A DNA stretch of 64,000 nucleotides, taken from positions 517,256-581,255 of the forward strand of contig NZ_LMSS01000006.1 in NCBI RefSeq assembly GCF_001429605.1. The letters are read 5' to 3'. Under the pieces are notes generated by a model, which did no database searches, was not told where the DNA came from, and saw only the letters and a list, made by a program, of their open reading frames with translations. This DNA comes from Phycicoccus sp. Soil802 (GTDB lineage: Bacteria; Actinomycetota; Actinomycetes; Actinomycetales; Dermatophilaceae). This document shows, piece by piece, positions 42,220 through 50,924 of the stretch (position 1 is the first letter of the stretch; each line of letters begins with the position of its first letter). The position numbers and the translations under genes are program-made.

Positions 42220-44466
42220 TCAGCCGCGAGCGGCGCGCGAGTAGCTGCCGCGCTCGCCGCGCGAGCCGCCGGAGCGGTCGTCACGGTAGGAGCGGTTGCC
42301 ACCCTGGCGCGGGCCACGGGGGCCACCGCCACGGGGACCGCCGGACGGGCGACCGCCGCCACGCTTCGGGCCCTCGAGCACCCGACGGACCTGGTCCTCG
42401 GGGACCGGGATGCCGCTGGGGGTGACGGCACCGGTCGCCGCGAGGCGGTCGTCGCCGGGGACGGCCTTGGTCGGCATCGCGTCGATGCCGGCCTCGCGGG
42501 CCATCCGCTCCATGGTGCGGCGCTGGTGCGGGAGCGCCAGGGTCACGACGGTGCCCTTGTCACCGGCGCGGGCCGTGCGGCCCGAGCGGTGCAGGTAGTC
42601 CTTGTGGTCGGCCGGCGGGTCGACCTGGAGGACGACCGAGACGTCGTCGACGTGGATGCCGCGGGCGGCGACGTCGGTGGCCACCAGGACCGGCAGGCTG
42701 CCGTCGCGGAAGGCACCGAGGACGCGGTTGCGCGCGCCCTGGTTGAGGCCGCCGTGCAGCGCGGCCGCGAAGACGCCCTGCTCGCGCAGCTGGAGGGCCA
42801 CGCGGTCGGCGCCGAGCTTGGTCCGCACGAAGACCACGGTGCGGCCCGCACGGTTGGCGACCTCGGCGGTGATCGTCTTCTTGTGCATCGGGTCGATGAG
42901 CAGCACGTGGTGCTCCATCGTGGTGACCGAGGCCTTGGCGTCGTCGGTCGAGTGCGTCTTGGGGTCGGTGAGGTAGCCCTCGACGAGCTTGTCGACGCCC
43001 TTGTCCAGGGTGGCCGAGAACAGCATCCGCTGGCCACCGGCCGGCATCTGGTCGAGGATCGCGGTGACCTCGGGCATGAAGCCCATGTCAGCCATGTGGT
43101 CGGCCTCGTCGAGGACGGCGATCTGGATGTCGCGCAGCTGCACGGCCTCCCGCTCGATGAGGTCCTTGAGGCGACCGGGGGTGGCGATGAGCAGGTCGAC
43201 ACCGCGGTTCAGCGCACTGATCTGCGTCGTGTACGAGAGGCCACCGGCCACGAGCTTGTGCTTCAGGCCCAGGACGTGCACCAGCGGCTCGAGCGCGTCG
43301 GACACCTGCATGGCCAGCTCGCGGGTCGGGACCAGCACGAGGGCGCGCGGGCGACGGGGACGGGCCCGCTCGCCATCGGCCAGCCGGGACAGCATCGGCA
43401 GGCCGAAGGCCAGCGTCTTGCCGGAGCCGGTCTGGCCACGGCCGAGGATGTCCTTGCCGGCCAGCGCATCCGGGATGGTCGCGGACTGGATCGGGAACGG
43501 CGTGGTGATGCCGTCACGGGCGAGCCGCTCGACGAGGCGCTCGGTCAGGCCCAGGCCGGCGAAGCCGTTGTCGGCGTCCACGGTCACGGGGCCGTCGACG
43601 CTCTTGCGGGTGGCCTTCACCCAGGTGTCGGCCTCCATGCGCTCGGCCTCGGGGTCGACCTGGCTGTCGAAGCCCCGGGCCGGACGGTCGTTGCGGTCGA
43701 AGCTGCGCGCCGGACGGTCGGTCCGGTCGAAGCTGCGCGCGGGACGGTCGCTGCGGTCGTAGCTGCGGGCCGGACGGTCCGTGCGGTCGGTGCTGCGGGC
43801 GGGGCGCTCGCTGCGGTCGAAGCTGCGCGCGGGGCGGTCGGTGGAGCGGGCCGGACGGTCGTCACGGGTGGAGCTGGTCACAGGGCGGTCCTCACGGTTG
43901 TACTGACGGGGACCACGGCTCTCACTACGGTCTCTGGCATCACGGTCATTGCGACGAGCCGGGCGGTCGTCACGGGTGGACTCGCGGCGCTGGGGCCGGT
44001 CGTCACGGTTGAAGGTGCGAGCCGGACGGTCGTCACGGTCGAAGCTGCGGGTCGGACGGTCGGTGCGGTCGCTGCGGTCGTAGCTGCGCGGCGCGCGGTC
44101 GTCCCGGGTGAACGAGCGGGCCGGGCGGTCGCTGCGGTCGTAGCTGCGCGGCGCGCGGTCGTCCCGGTTGAACGAGCGGGCCGGGTGGTCGCTGCGGTCG
44201 AAGCTGCGCGGCGCGCGGTCGTCCCGGGTGAACGAGCGGGCCGGGCGGTCGCTGCGGTCGTAGCTGCGGGCGGGACGGTCCGCACGCTCGGAGCGCTCGG
44301 GGCGACGGTCACCGTCGCGAGCCGGCCGCGCGGCATACGAGCTGCCACCGGTGGGTGCGGAGGACTGGCCGCGGTGGGCCTTCTTGGGGCTCTTCGTCCG
44401 GGCAGCCTTCTGGTCCGTGGTCCAACGGGCCTTTTTGGGCGCGCCGGATCGCAGGTTCTTGGGCAC
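42220..44466 (-). CDS. DEAD-box RNA helicase with long Arg/Asp repeat N-terminus
   Basis: The 748-residue protein has a catalytic core from about residue 290, with GRGQTGSGKT (motif I), VLVPTRELAMQV (Ia), VLDEADHMADMGF (DEAD), LFSATLD (III) and HRSGRTARAGDKG (VI). A Gly/Arg-rich tail follows. The N-terminal 60-270 region is a low-complexity array of about ten-residue units like DRPARSFDRS, likely an RNA-binding or phase-separating tail. The GTG start has a leader of about 200 nt, often linked to cold or autoregulation. Confidence 0.92.
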   Translation of the reverse strand: MPKNLRSGAPKKARWTTDQKAARTKSPKKAHRGQSSAPTGGSSYAARPARDGDRRPERSERADRPARSYDRSDRPARSFTRDDRAPRSFDRSDHPARSFNRDDRAPRSYDRSDRPARSFTRDDRAPRSYDRSDRTDRPTRSFDRDDRPARTFNRDDRPQRRESTRDDRPARRNDRDARDRSESRGPRQYNREDRPVTSSTRDDRPARSTDRPARSFDRSERPARSTDRTDRPARSYDRSDRPARSFDRTDRPARSFDRNDRPARGFDSQVDPEAERMEADTWVKATRKSVDGPVTVDADNGFAGLGLTERLVERLARDGITTPFPIQSATIPDALAGKDILGRGQTGSGKTLAFGLPMLSRLADGERARPRRPRALVLVPTRELAMQVSDALEPLVHVLGLKHKLVAGGLSYTTQISALNRGVDLLIATPGRLKDLIEREAVQLRDIQIAVLDEADHMADMGFMPEVTAILDQMPAGGQRMLFSATLDKGVDKLVEGYLTDPKTHSTDDAKASVTTMEHHVLLIDPMHKKTITAEVANRAGRTVVFVRTKLGADRVALQLREQGVFAAALHGGLNQGARNRVLGAFRDGSLPVLVATDVAARGIHVDDVSVVLQVDPPADHKDYLHRSGRTARAGDKGTVVTLALPHQRRTMERMAREAGIDAMPTKAVPGDDRLAATGAVTPSGIPVPEDQVRRVLEGPKRGGGRPSGGPRGGGPRGPRQGGNRSYRDDRSGGSRGERGSYSRAARG
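44101..44280 (-). repeat. Three 60-bp tandem repeats inside the DEAD-box gene
   Basis: Units 44101-44160, 44161-44220 and 44221-44280 are nearly identical over 60 bp, and half of a further unit precedes them. Each encodes 20 residues of the Arg/Asp tail. Shorter 30-bp variants extend down to about 43660. Confidence 0.85.
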
Positions 44467-44680
44467 AGATGTTCAACTCACTTCAGGTACTCGAGGTAGA
44501 CACGTCTCGAGCCACCTGGCGAGGGCAACGAAGAAGACGAGCCTCAGGCCCGATGGGCCCGTTGGACCGGATCAACAGTTGTCATCCGGTGGTCTGCAGT
44601 CGGAGTAGGGAATGCGTCTGTGGCGCCTGTGCCACCTGATGGCGCTGCCGAGCGCCGCCGAACTGAGCCCGACCAGTCTA
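44467..44680 (-). promoter_or_regulatory. Promoter and long leader of the DEAD-box gene
   Basis: A TAGACT -10 hexamer (44680-44675) next to the VanZ-like stop implies a 5' leader of about 200 nt. It contains a 13-codon frame at 44585-44544 (MTTVDPVQRAHRA). No known riboswitch fold was recognised. Confidence 0.45.
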
Positions 44681-45028
44681 TCAGCGCCGCAGCGCCCGCC
44701 CGACCACGACCGACGTGACCCCGAGCACCACGCCGCCGAGGTCCGCCACGGCGTCCCAGGCGTCGCCCGACCGGTGCGGGAGCAGGTAGTGCTGGAGCAG
44801 CTCGCTCACCGGGGCGTGCAGGGCCAGCAGCGCGACGAGGTAGGCCGGGCGCACGCCGGCGAGCAGGCCCGCGACCGTGGGCGCGAGGAACAGCAGGACG
44901 TGCCCGACCTTGTCGCTCCACGTGACCGGGCCCACGATGTCGACCCGCGGCCAGTAGAGCGCGGCCAGGTGCGCGACGAGGATGACGGCGAAGACCCCCA
45001 CGGCGGACCTGGGCCGCCGGCTAGCCAA
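44681..45028 (-). CDS. VanZ-like membrane protein
   Basis: The 115-residue protein has four hydrophobic helices with the VanZ-like landmarks SDKVGHVLLFLAPT in the second and SGDAWDAVADLGGVVLG in the last. Family members are small membrane proteins, some linked to low-level glycopeptide resistance; the function here is unknown. The TTG at 45028 overlaps the malic enzyme stop by 8 nt; a GTG at 45001 is the alternative start. It is probably the last gene of the malic-enzyme unit. Confidence 0.8.
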   Translation of the reverse strand: MASRRPRSAVGVFAVILVAHLAALYWPRVDIVGPVTWSDKVGHVLLFLAPTVAGLLAGVRPAYLVALLALHAPVSELLQHYLLPHRSGDAWDAVADLGGVVLGVTSVVVGRALRR

Positions 45029-46484
45029 TGAACTCGGGCTCTTCGGCCATCCGCCGGGTGGGGACCTGCTCCGGTGTCGTGCCGAGCACGGCCGCCTTGA
45101 CCGCGGCCGCGACCACCTTCGACACGTCGGGGTGGAACACGCTGGGGATGATGTAGGCGGCGTTCAGCTCCTCGGGGTGGACCACCTCCGAGAGCGCCTT
45201 CGCGGCGGCGAGCATGACGTCCTCGTCGATCGAGGTCGAGGCGGCGTCGAGCAGGCCGCGGAAGACCCCCGGGAAGACCAGCACGTTGTTGATCTGGTTG
45301 GCGAAGTCGGAGCGGCCGGTGGCCACGACGGCCGCGTGCTGGGCGGCGGCGATCGGGTCGACCTCGGGCTCGGGGTTGGCCATCGCGAAGACGATCGCGC
45401 CGTCGTTCATGGTCGCGATGTCGTCGCCGGTGAGGATGCCCGGGGCGGAGACCCCGACGAACACGTCGGCGCCCGCGATCGCCTGCTTGAGGGTGCCGGT
45501 CACGCCCCGGTGGTTGGTGTGCTCGGCCGACCACGCGAGGGCCGGGTGCTCGCCGGACGCGATGTCGTCGCGGTCGCGGTGCAGCACGCCGAACTGGTCG
45601 GCCACGACCACGTCGGTGGCGCCCGCCTTGAGCAGCAGCTTGAGGATCGCCGTGCCCGCCGCACCCGCCCCGGACATGACGACGCGGCACTCGCTCAGCT
45701 CCTTGCCGACCACGCGCAGCGCGTTGCGCAGGGCGGCGAGGGTGACGATGGCGGTGCCGTGCTGGTCGTCGTGGAAGACCGGGATGTCCAGCTCGTCGCG
45801 CAGCCGCGCCTCGATCTCGAAGCACCGCGGCGCCGAGATGTCCTCGAGGTTGATGCCGGCGAAGACCGGGCTGAGCGCCTTGACGGTGCGGATGATCTCC
45901 TCGGTGTCCTGGGTGTCGAGGCAGATCGGGAAGGCGTCGATGTCGGCGAACCGCTTGAACAGCGCGGCCTTGCCCTCCATCACCGGCAGCGCAGCCAGGG
46001 GCCCGATGTTGCCCAGCCCGAGGACCGCAGAGCCGTCGGTCACCACGGCCACCGTGTTGCGCTTGATGGTGAGGCGGCGGGCGTCCTCGGGGTTCTCCGC
46101 GATGGCCATGCAGACCCGCGCGACCCCCGGGGTGTAGATCAGCGAGAGGTCGTCGCGGTTGCGGATCGGCACCTTGGACTCGATCTTGAGCTTGCCGCCC
46201 AGGTGGGCGAGGAAGGTGCGGTCGGAGACCTTGCCGATCTCGACGCCGTGCACCCCGCGCATCGCCGCGACGAGCTCGTCGGCGTGGTCGGTGTCGCGAG
46301 CCGCTGCGGTCACGTCGACGCGCAGCCGGTCGGCGCCGGACGCCGTGACGTCCAGCCCGGTGACCAGGCCGCCACCCTTCTCGATGACCCCGGTGAGCTC
46401 GGAGACCGCGGTGGCGCGGGCCGGGAGCGTGAGCCGGACGGTGATGGAGTTGGACACGGACGGGGCTGCGGTCATGTCGGGCAT
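45021..46484 (-). CDS. NAD(P)-dependent malic enzyme with N-terminal ACT domain
   Basis: The 487-residue enzyme decarboxylates malate to pyruvate. An ACT-like regulatory domain occupies residues 5-85, followed by [36 protein letters not shown], the metal and substrate motif [11 protein letters not shown], and the NAD(P)-fold [18 protein letters not shown]. The ATG at 46484 or the one at 46475 may be the start; GGGAG lies upstream of the latter. Stop overlaps the VanZ-like gene. Confidence 0.9.
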   Translation of the reverse strand: MPDMTAAPSVSNSITVRLTLPARATAVSELTGVIEKGGGLVTGLDVTASGADRLRVDVTAAARDTDHADELVAAMRGVHGVEIGKVSDRTFLAHLGGKLKIESKVPIRNRDDLSLIYTPGVARVCMAIAENPEDARRLTIKRNTVAVVTDGSAVLGLGNIGPLAALPVMEGKAALFKRFADIDAFPICLDTQDTEEIIRTVKALSPVFAGINLEDISAPRCFEIEARLRDELDIPVFHDDQHGTAIVTLAALRNALRVVGKELSECRVVMSGAGAAGTAILKLLLKAGATDVVVADQFGVLHRDRDDIASGEHPALAWSAEHTNHRGVTGTLKQAIAGADVFVGVSAPGILTGDDIATMNDGAIVFAMANPEPEVDPIAAAQHAAVVATGRSDFANQINNVLVFPGVFRGLLDAASTSIDEDVMLAAAKALSEVVHPEELNAAYIIPSVFHPDVSKVVAAAVKAAVLGTTPEQVPTRRMAEEPEFIG

Positions 46485-46492
46485 TCTCCCGA

Positions 46493-46945
46493 TTACCGCG
46501 GGGTATGCCGAACCGGGTCCACGACCTGACGCCCCGGCCGAGCCATCGCCAGCCGCCGGTCGACGAGGTCCTGCCCGCTCACGGCCAGCCAGCCGCACAC
46601 CACCGCCAGCGGGAGCTCGACCAGAACCGCCATCGCGAGCGCGACCCACCGCTCACCGTGGGTGGGCGCGGTCACCACGTCGAACCACGCGTCGGCGGCG
46701 AGCAGGGCGGCACTGGCCCCCGCCACCGCCGAGAGCCACCGTCGGCGCCGCACCGCGGCCCAGCCGGTCAGGGCGAGCAGCACCAGGAGGGCGAGGTCGA
46801 AGCCGCCCCACGCCAAGTCGAAGTGCGCGGCAGGCGCGGTGCGTGGCAGCACCACGAACAGGTATGCCGTCCACGGCACCATCAGCGCGGCCAGCGCGGC
46901 CAGCGTCCAGCCCGCCACCGTCACGCGTCGCGCCCGCGCCCGCAT
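46493..46945 (-). CDS. Four-helix membrane protein, unknown
   Basis: The 150-residue protein has four predicted membrane helices (for example VAGWTLAALAALMVPWTAYL and WLSAVAGASAALLAADAWF) and a basic N-terminus MRARARR. The motif DAWFDVVTAPTHGE between helices three and four is distinctive. I do not recognise a characterised family. The ATG overlaps the methyltransferase stop by one base, so it is co-transcribed downstream of that gene. Confidence 0.75.
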   Translation of the reverse strand: MRARARRVTVAGWTLAALAALMVPWTAYLFVVLPRTAPAAHFDLAWGGFDLALLVLLALTGWAAVRRRRWLSAVAGASAALLAADAWFDVVTAPTHGERWVALAMAVLVELPLAVVCGWLAVSGQDLVDRRLAMARPGRQVVDPVRHTPR

Positions 46946-47664
46946 CAGGGCGTCGCCGCCCGTGCCACGGCGCGCAGGAGGTAGCGCTCGTGCTCGATGT
47001 CCTTGTCCCAGAACACCGAGTCGGTCAGCTGCACGACGGTGCACTCCCCCACCAGCTCGCCCACGACCGCCGCGAGCTCCTCCGAGGGCACGCCCGAGCT
47101 CCACGGCAGGGCCGGCTTGTCGGCTGCGGCCTCCAGGCCCCAACGCCCCTCGACCAGCACCATCCGGCCACCCGGGCGCAGGAGGGCGGCCCACCGACGC
47201 AGTGCCTCGGTCGGGTCGGGCAGGGTCCACAGGATGTGCCGGGCGAAGACCACGTCCACGGACCCGGGCTCGAACGGCGGGTCACCCGCATCGCCCTGCT
47301 CGACCTCGATCGCGGCTCCGAACGGCGCGGACTTGGCCCGGGCCAGGCGCACCATCTCCGCCGACAGGTCGACCCCGCGGACCTGGTGGCCGAGCTCGGC
47401 CATCAGCACGCTCATCGTGCCCGTGCCGCAGGCGAGGTCGGCCACCGACGACGGCGTCGTGGGCAGCCAGGTGCGCAGCAGGTCCTTCCACGCCGACCGG
47501 ATGTCGGAGTCGAGCAGGCCGTGGTCGGGGTAGCTGTCGTACTCGGCCGCGAAGTCGTCCCAGTAGCGGCGGATCTCGTCGGTGCTCGTGCCGTCGGTGC
47601 TGACCGGCTCGGCGGTGACCCGCTCGGCGGTCGCGGCCCGGGTGCTGGTCTCTTCGGTGCTCAT
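46945..47664 (-). CDS. Class I SAM-dependent methyltransferase
   Basis: The 239-residue protein has a 30-residue Thr/Ser/Glu-rich start and a Rossmann methyltransferase core with SVADLACGTGTMSVLMAEL (motif I), VRGVDLSAEMVRLAR (motif II acidic loop), and VDVVFARHILWTLPDP. It fits the UbiE/Methyltransf_11 group of small-molecule enzymes; the substrate is unknown. The ATG lies 7 nt from a TAGGCT -10 that overlaps the divergent SIMPL promoter. Confidence 0.85.
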   Translation of the reverse strand: MSTEETSTRAATAERVTAEPVSTDGTSTDEIRRYWDDFAAEYDSYPDHGLLDSDIRSAWKDLLRTWLPTTPSSVADLACGTGTMSVLMAELGHQVRGVDLSAEMVRLARAKSAPFGAAIEVEQGDAGDPPFEPGSVDVVFARHILWTLPDPTEALRRWAALLRPGGRMVLVEGRWGLEAAADKPALPWSSGVPSEELAAVVGELVGECTVVQLTDSVFWDKDIEHERYLLRAVARAATP

Positions 47665-47671
47665 CTGCGCC

Positions 47672-47681
47672 AGCCTAGGCT
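47672..47681. promoter_or_regulatory. Palindromic overlapping divergent -10 elements
   Basis: AGCCTAGGCT is a 10-bp palindrome that supplies TAGGCT on both strands, 6 nt before the SIMPL-protein ATG and 7 nt before the methyltransferase ATG. The two hexamers share two base pairs, as in the clpS-pncB promoter. Confidence 0.7.
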
Positions 47682-47687
47682 GGTCCC

Positions 47688-48329
47688 ATGACAGGACACA
47701 GCGGGTCCGGTGGCGACGCTGCCTTCCTCGAGCTCACCGGTTCAGGGACCGCCTCGGCCGCCCCCGACGTCGTCCGCGTGCGGGCCGGGGTGCGGTGCGA
47801 CGCCGCCGACGTCTCCTCGGCCCTCGCCGACGCGGGCAGCCGCGCGCAGGCCCTCGCCCAGGCGGCGCGCGACCACGGCGTCGCCGACGCCGACCTGCGC
47901 ACCACGGGCACCGGGGTCCATCCCCGCCACGATCGGGAGGGGGTCGCGGTCGTCGGCTACACGGCATACCAGAGCCTGTCGGTGACGGTCCGCGACCCGG
48001 CCCTCGTGGGGAGCCTCGTCGAGGCCTTCGCCGGCGCCGCCGGCAACGCCCTGACCATCGACCACATCGGCCTCGAGCTGGCCGACTCCGCCCCCCTGCT
48101 CACGCAGGCGCGCGAGGCCGCGTTCGCCGACGCGCTGGGCAAGGCGCAGCAGTATGCCGCGCTGGCCGGTCGCACGCTCGGGAAGGTTGCGCGGTTGTCC
48201 GACGTTGAGCGTGGTGGGACCCAGCCCCGGTTCGCCATGATGGCGGCCGGCAAGGCAGCCGACCTGTCCGTCGAGCTGGGCGAGAACTCGGTGACCGCGA
48301 CCGTCGCGGTCCGATGGGAGTGGACGTAG
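47688..48329 (+). CDS. SIMPL (DUF541) domain protein
   Basis: The 213-residue protein fits the SIMPL family, with LTGSGTASAAPDVVRVRAGV at the start, then TTGTGVHPRHDREGVAVVGY and a YTAYQSLSVTV strand. It lacks a signal peptide, so it is probably cytosolic, unlike many SIMPL proteins that are exported. Function unknown; some members form oligomeric cages. The ATG is leaderless with the divergent promoter at 47672. The thioredoxin gene starts 2 nt after its stop. Confidence 0.83.
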   Translation: MTGHSGSGGDAAFLELTGSGTASAAPDVVRVRAGVRCDAADVSSALADAGSRAQALAQAARDHGVADADLRTTGTGVHPRHDREGVAVVGYTAYQSLSVTVRDPALVGSLVEAFAGAAGNALTIDHIGLELADSAPLLTQAREAAFADALGKAQQYAALAGRTLGKVARLSDVERGGTQPRFAMMAAGKAADLSVELGENSVTATVAVRWEWT

Positions 48330-48331
48330 AG

Positions 48332-48703
48332 ATGGCTAGCACGACGCTGACGGCGGAGAACTTCGAGAAGACGATCCTCGAGGGCGGCACCGTCTTCGTG
48401 GACTTCTGGGCCGAGTGGTGTGGGCCGTGCAAGCGGTTCGGACCGGTCTTCGAGAGCGCCTCGGAGCAGCACGCCGACGTCGTCTTCGGCAAGGTCGACA
48501 CCGAGGCCGAGCAGGCCCTCGCCGCCGCCGCCAACATCACCTCGATCCCGATGCTGATGGGCTTCCGCGACGGCATCCTCGTGTTCGCCCAGGCCGGGGC
48601 CCTCCCCGCCCCGATGCTCGAGGACGTCATCACCAAGGTGCAGGCCCTCGACATGGACGCCGTGCGCGCCGACATCGAGGCGCAGAAGGCCCCGCAGGCC
48701 TGA
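48332..48703 (+). CDS. Thioredoxin
   Basis: The 123-residue protein is a single thioredoxin domain with active site FWAEWCGPCKRF and the cis-Pro region TSIPMLMGFRDG. It is cytosolic, with no signal. A C-terminal extension of about 15 residues follows the fold (DMDAVRADIEAQKAPQA). The ATG at 48332 starts MASTTLTAENFEKTI; an in-frame ATG at 48314 would overlap the SIMPL stop. It could reduce the Bcp peroxiredoxin, among other targets. Confidence 0.93.
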   Translation: MASTTLTAENFEKTILEGGTVFVDFWAEWCGPCKRFGPVFESASEQHADVVFGKVDTEAEQALAAAANITSIPMLMGFRDGILVFAQAGALPAPMLEDVITKVQALDMDAVRADIEAQKAPQA

Positions 48704-48725
48704 GCCGCGGGGGCCCGTGCCCCGG

Positions 48726-49112
48726 TCAGGCTGCCCGGCTCCGCACCGTGGTGCCGTGTGCCTTGGCCGACCGCGCCGCGAGGAGCAGGGCCGCGCCCAC
48801 GGCGATGCAGACCACCTCGGAGATGGCGGCCGCGAACACCGCGAACCCCTCCCAGTGGCTGTGCACACCCATCAGCCCGACCGTCGTCGAGATGACGAAC
48901 GCGCCCAGCGTCGAGAGGCCGAAGCCGAGGGTCAGGAAGGCCGGCACCCAGTGCTGCCACGTGAGCAGCAGGACCGCGATCACGACGCCGGCCACGACGT
49001 TGACGAGGAAGGCGGGACCGACGGACTGGTCGCGTACGCCGCCGAACCAGAGCTTGAGGTGGACCGCGGCCGACACGACCAGCGCGACGGCGCCCAGTGC
49101 ACGCCACTTCAT
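48726..49112 (-). CDS. Four-helix membrane protein, unknown
   Basis: The 128-residue protein has four transmembrane helices and a first-helix motif VSAAVHLKLWFGG that recalls small DoxX-like membrane proteins. The ATG at 49112 has an excellent AAGGAG ribosome site 6 nt upstream; an in-frame start at 49169 would swallow it. The function is unknown. It is convergent with the thioredoxin gene. Confidence 0.8.
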   Translation of the reverse strand: MKWRALGAVALVVSAAVHLKLWFGGVRDQSVGPAFLVNVVAGVVIAVLLLTWQHWVPAFLTLGFGLSTLGAFVISTTVGLMGVHSHWEGFAVFAAAISEVVCIAVGAALLLAARSAKAHGTTVRSRAA

Positions 49113-49229
49113 GGTGATCTCCTTTGCCAGGGTGCCCTGCGACCGGGCCAGACCCGGCCACCTACCCATGACGACGGTGCAGCCCCCGTCGGGAGTTCAC
49201 CCGGCCGGCTCCGTCACCGGCTGCCTCGG

Positions 49230-50924
49230 TCACCGGGCGACTGCGGCACCGGTGCCCGGGAGCGGGCCGAAGGCCGTCAGCACCCGGTCGCGGAAGGCGT
49301 CCATGCGCCAGACCGGCGCTGCCGAGGTGGGCCGCATGCCTTCGTCCCAGCCCCAGCCTTCTATCCGCTTCGTCACAGCAGGGTCGTGGGCGACGAGGGT
49401 GACCGGCACCCGGTGGCTGGCCCCGACCCCTGACACGACCGTCGACGGCTGGTGGTCGCCGAGCAGCACGAGCACGAGGTCGTCGTCGTGGGCCCGTTGC
49501 ACGAACCCGACGAGGCTGTCGATCGAGTAGGAGATCGACTGGGCGTAGGCCGCCCGCACCGACGCCGGGTCGCGCCAGACCTCCGCCCTGGTGGCGGCCC
49601 GGTCGCGGATCGGCCGGTAGACCGACCCGTCGCCGAGGGAGTCCCAGTCGACCAGCCGGGGCAGCGGCGCCCACGGGACGTGGCTCGTCACGAGGTCGAT
49701 CTCGGCCATCACCGGCGCGCGGGGACGAGGGGTCAGCTCGCGGTCGCTGAACGCCTCGAGGGTGTACTGGTCGGGGATGGTGGCGTAGCCGAACCGCGGC
49801 CCGGCGTACCCGACGTTGCGGGCGTCGTAGACCTGGTCGTAGTGGTAGAACGAGGTCGCCTCGGGCCAGTCCTGACGGTTCGACGGGACGTCCACGACGG
49901 TGCGCCAGCCGGCCTTGCCGAAGGCTCCGCTGAGGGTGAGCCGGTCAGTCGCCACGAGCTGGTCGTAGCGTCGCTGGCTGTCGACCCACACCCCCGACTG
50001 CAGGGTGGAGTGGGCCAACCAGCTCGTGCCCCCGAAGGTGGGTGAGTCCAGCCACGCGCTCCGGATCGAGTAGCCGGCCGTCTCCAGCTGGTCCGTCGCC
50101 CGGTCGAGGGTGGGAGCGACCCCCGCCGGCGCGGGTGTGCCCGTGACGGCGACCTCGCCATAGCTCTCGACGAAGACCACCAGGACGTCCTTGCCGCGCA
50201 GACCGGTCAGCAGGTCCGCCGCGGGTGCCGCTGCGAAGGGATCGGTCGCGACGGCCCTGGCGAAGGCGGCCCGGTCGTGCAACCCCGCGCGCGTCAGGGC
50301 CACGTGGTCACCGACGAGCCCGACCGAGGAGGTGGACGCCAGCGCCACCCCGGGCGCGACCTGCAGCGGGGTCGCCGCGGCCACCAGCCAGGCGGTGCCC
50401 AGGACGACCGCGGCGCGGGTCCAGCCGAGCCGGTGGCGGTCCACGTGCGGAGCGAGCCGGCGGACGAGCCCGTGCAGCGACCACGGCACGACCACGAGGA
50501 GCGCCACGGCCACGACGGCTGCACCGACCACGGCCGCAGTGGCCCACGACGTCCCGACCGAGTCTGCGAGCAGGTCGCGCGCCGACCTCAGGTAGGTCCA
50601 GTCGGCCAAGAGGTCGAAGGGCCGGCGCAGCGCCGAGGTGAAGCCGATGTCGAGGAGCTTGACCAGGGTCGCGGCTCCGAGCACCGCGCCGAGCACCAGG
50701 CCGGCTCGGCGACGCGTGCGGTCCCGGAGGGCCAGGAGCAGCACCGCCAGCAGGACCGGTTCGAGCGGCAGCCTGAGCAGCCACGTGAGCGGCTCGTGGC
50801 CCGGGTCGTCCGGCGCCACGAGCACCACCCACACCACCATCAGCGGCACCAGCCCGACGACCGCCGCCACAACAGGCCGGATCCGACTCCCCCGGTGTCG
50901 GTCGGCGGGGTCGGGCCGGCTCAC
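49230..50924 (-). CDS. LTA-synthase-like sulfatase-fold membrane protein
   Basis: The 564-residue protein has about five N-terminal membrane helices and an external alkaline-phosphatase-superfamily domain. Metal and catalytic regions are VLVVFVESYGE (Glu), TFGGTSWLAHSTLQSG (nucleophile Thr or Ser) and LLGDHQPSTVV (Asp-His). This resembles enzymes that transfer phosphoglycerol or phosphoethanolamine to glycans. The GTG overlaps the stop of the CDP-alcohol transferase gene, so the two are one operon, divergent from the pterin-type gene cluster. Confidence 0.82.
   Translation of the reverse strand: MSRPDPADRHRGSRIRPVVAAVVGLVPLMVVWVVLVAPDDPGHEPLTWLLRLPLEPVLLAVLLLALRDRTRRRAGLVLGAVLGAATLVKLLDIGFTSALRRPFDLLADWTYLRSARDLLADSVGTSWATAAVVGAAVVAVALLVVVPWSLHGLVRRLAPHVDRHRLGWTRAAVVLGTAWLVAAATPLQVAPGVALASTSSVGLVGDHVALTRAGLHDRAAFARAVATDPFAAAPAADLLTGLRGKDVLVVFVESYGEVAVTGTPAPAGVAPTLDRATDQLETAGYSIRSAWLDSPTFGGTSWLAHSTLQSGVWVDSQRRYDQLVATDRLTLSGAFGKAGWRTVVDVPSNRQDWPEATSFYHYDQVYDARNVGYAGPRFGYATIPDQYTLEAFSDRELTPRPRAPVMAEIDLVTSHVPWAPLPRLVDWDSLGDGSVYRPIRDRAATRAEVWRDPASVRAAYAQSISYSIDSLVGFVQRAHDDDLVLVLLGDHQPSTVVSGVGASHRVPVTLVAHDPAVTKRIEGWGWDEGMRPTSAAPVWRMDAFRDRVLTAFGPLPGTGAAVAR

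Noticed and set aside
43690-44300. Mobile-element or IS origin for the 60-bp repeats
   Set aside because: The units are in frame and inside one coding region, with no terminal inverted repeats or transposase.
41434-44499. A 1021-codon open frame on the plus strand rich in Val-Ala-Arg repeats
   Set aside because: It is the antisense shadow of the DEAD-box helicase repeats and of YqgE; both minus-strand genes have clear family motifs.
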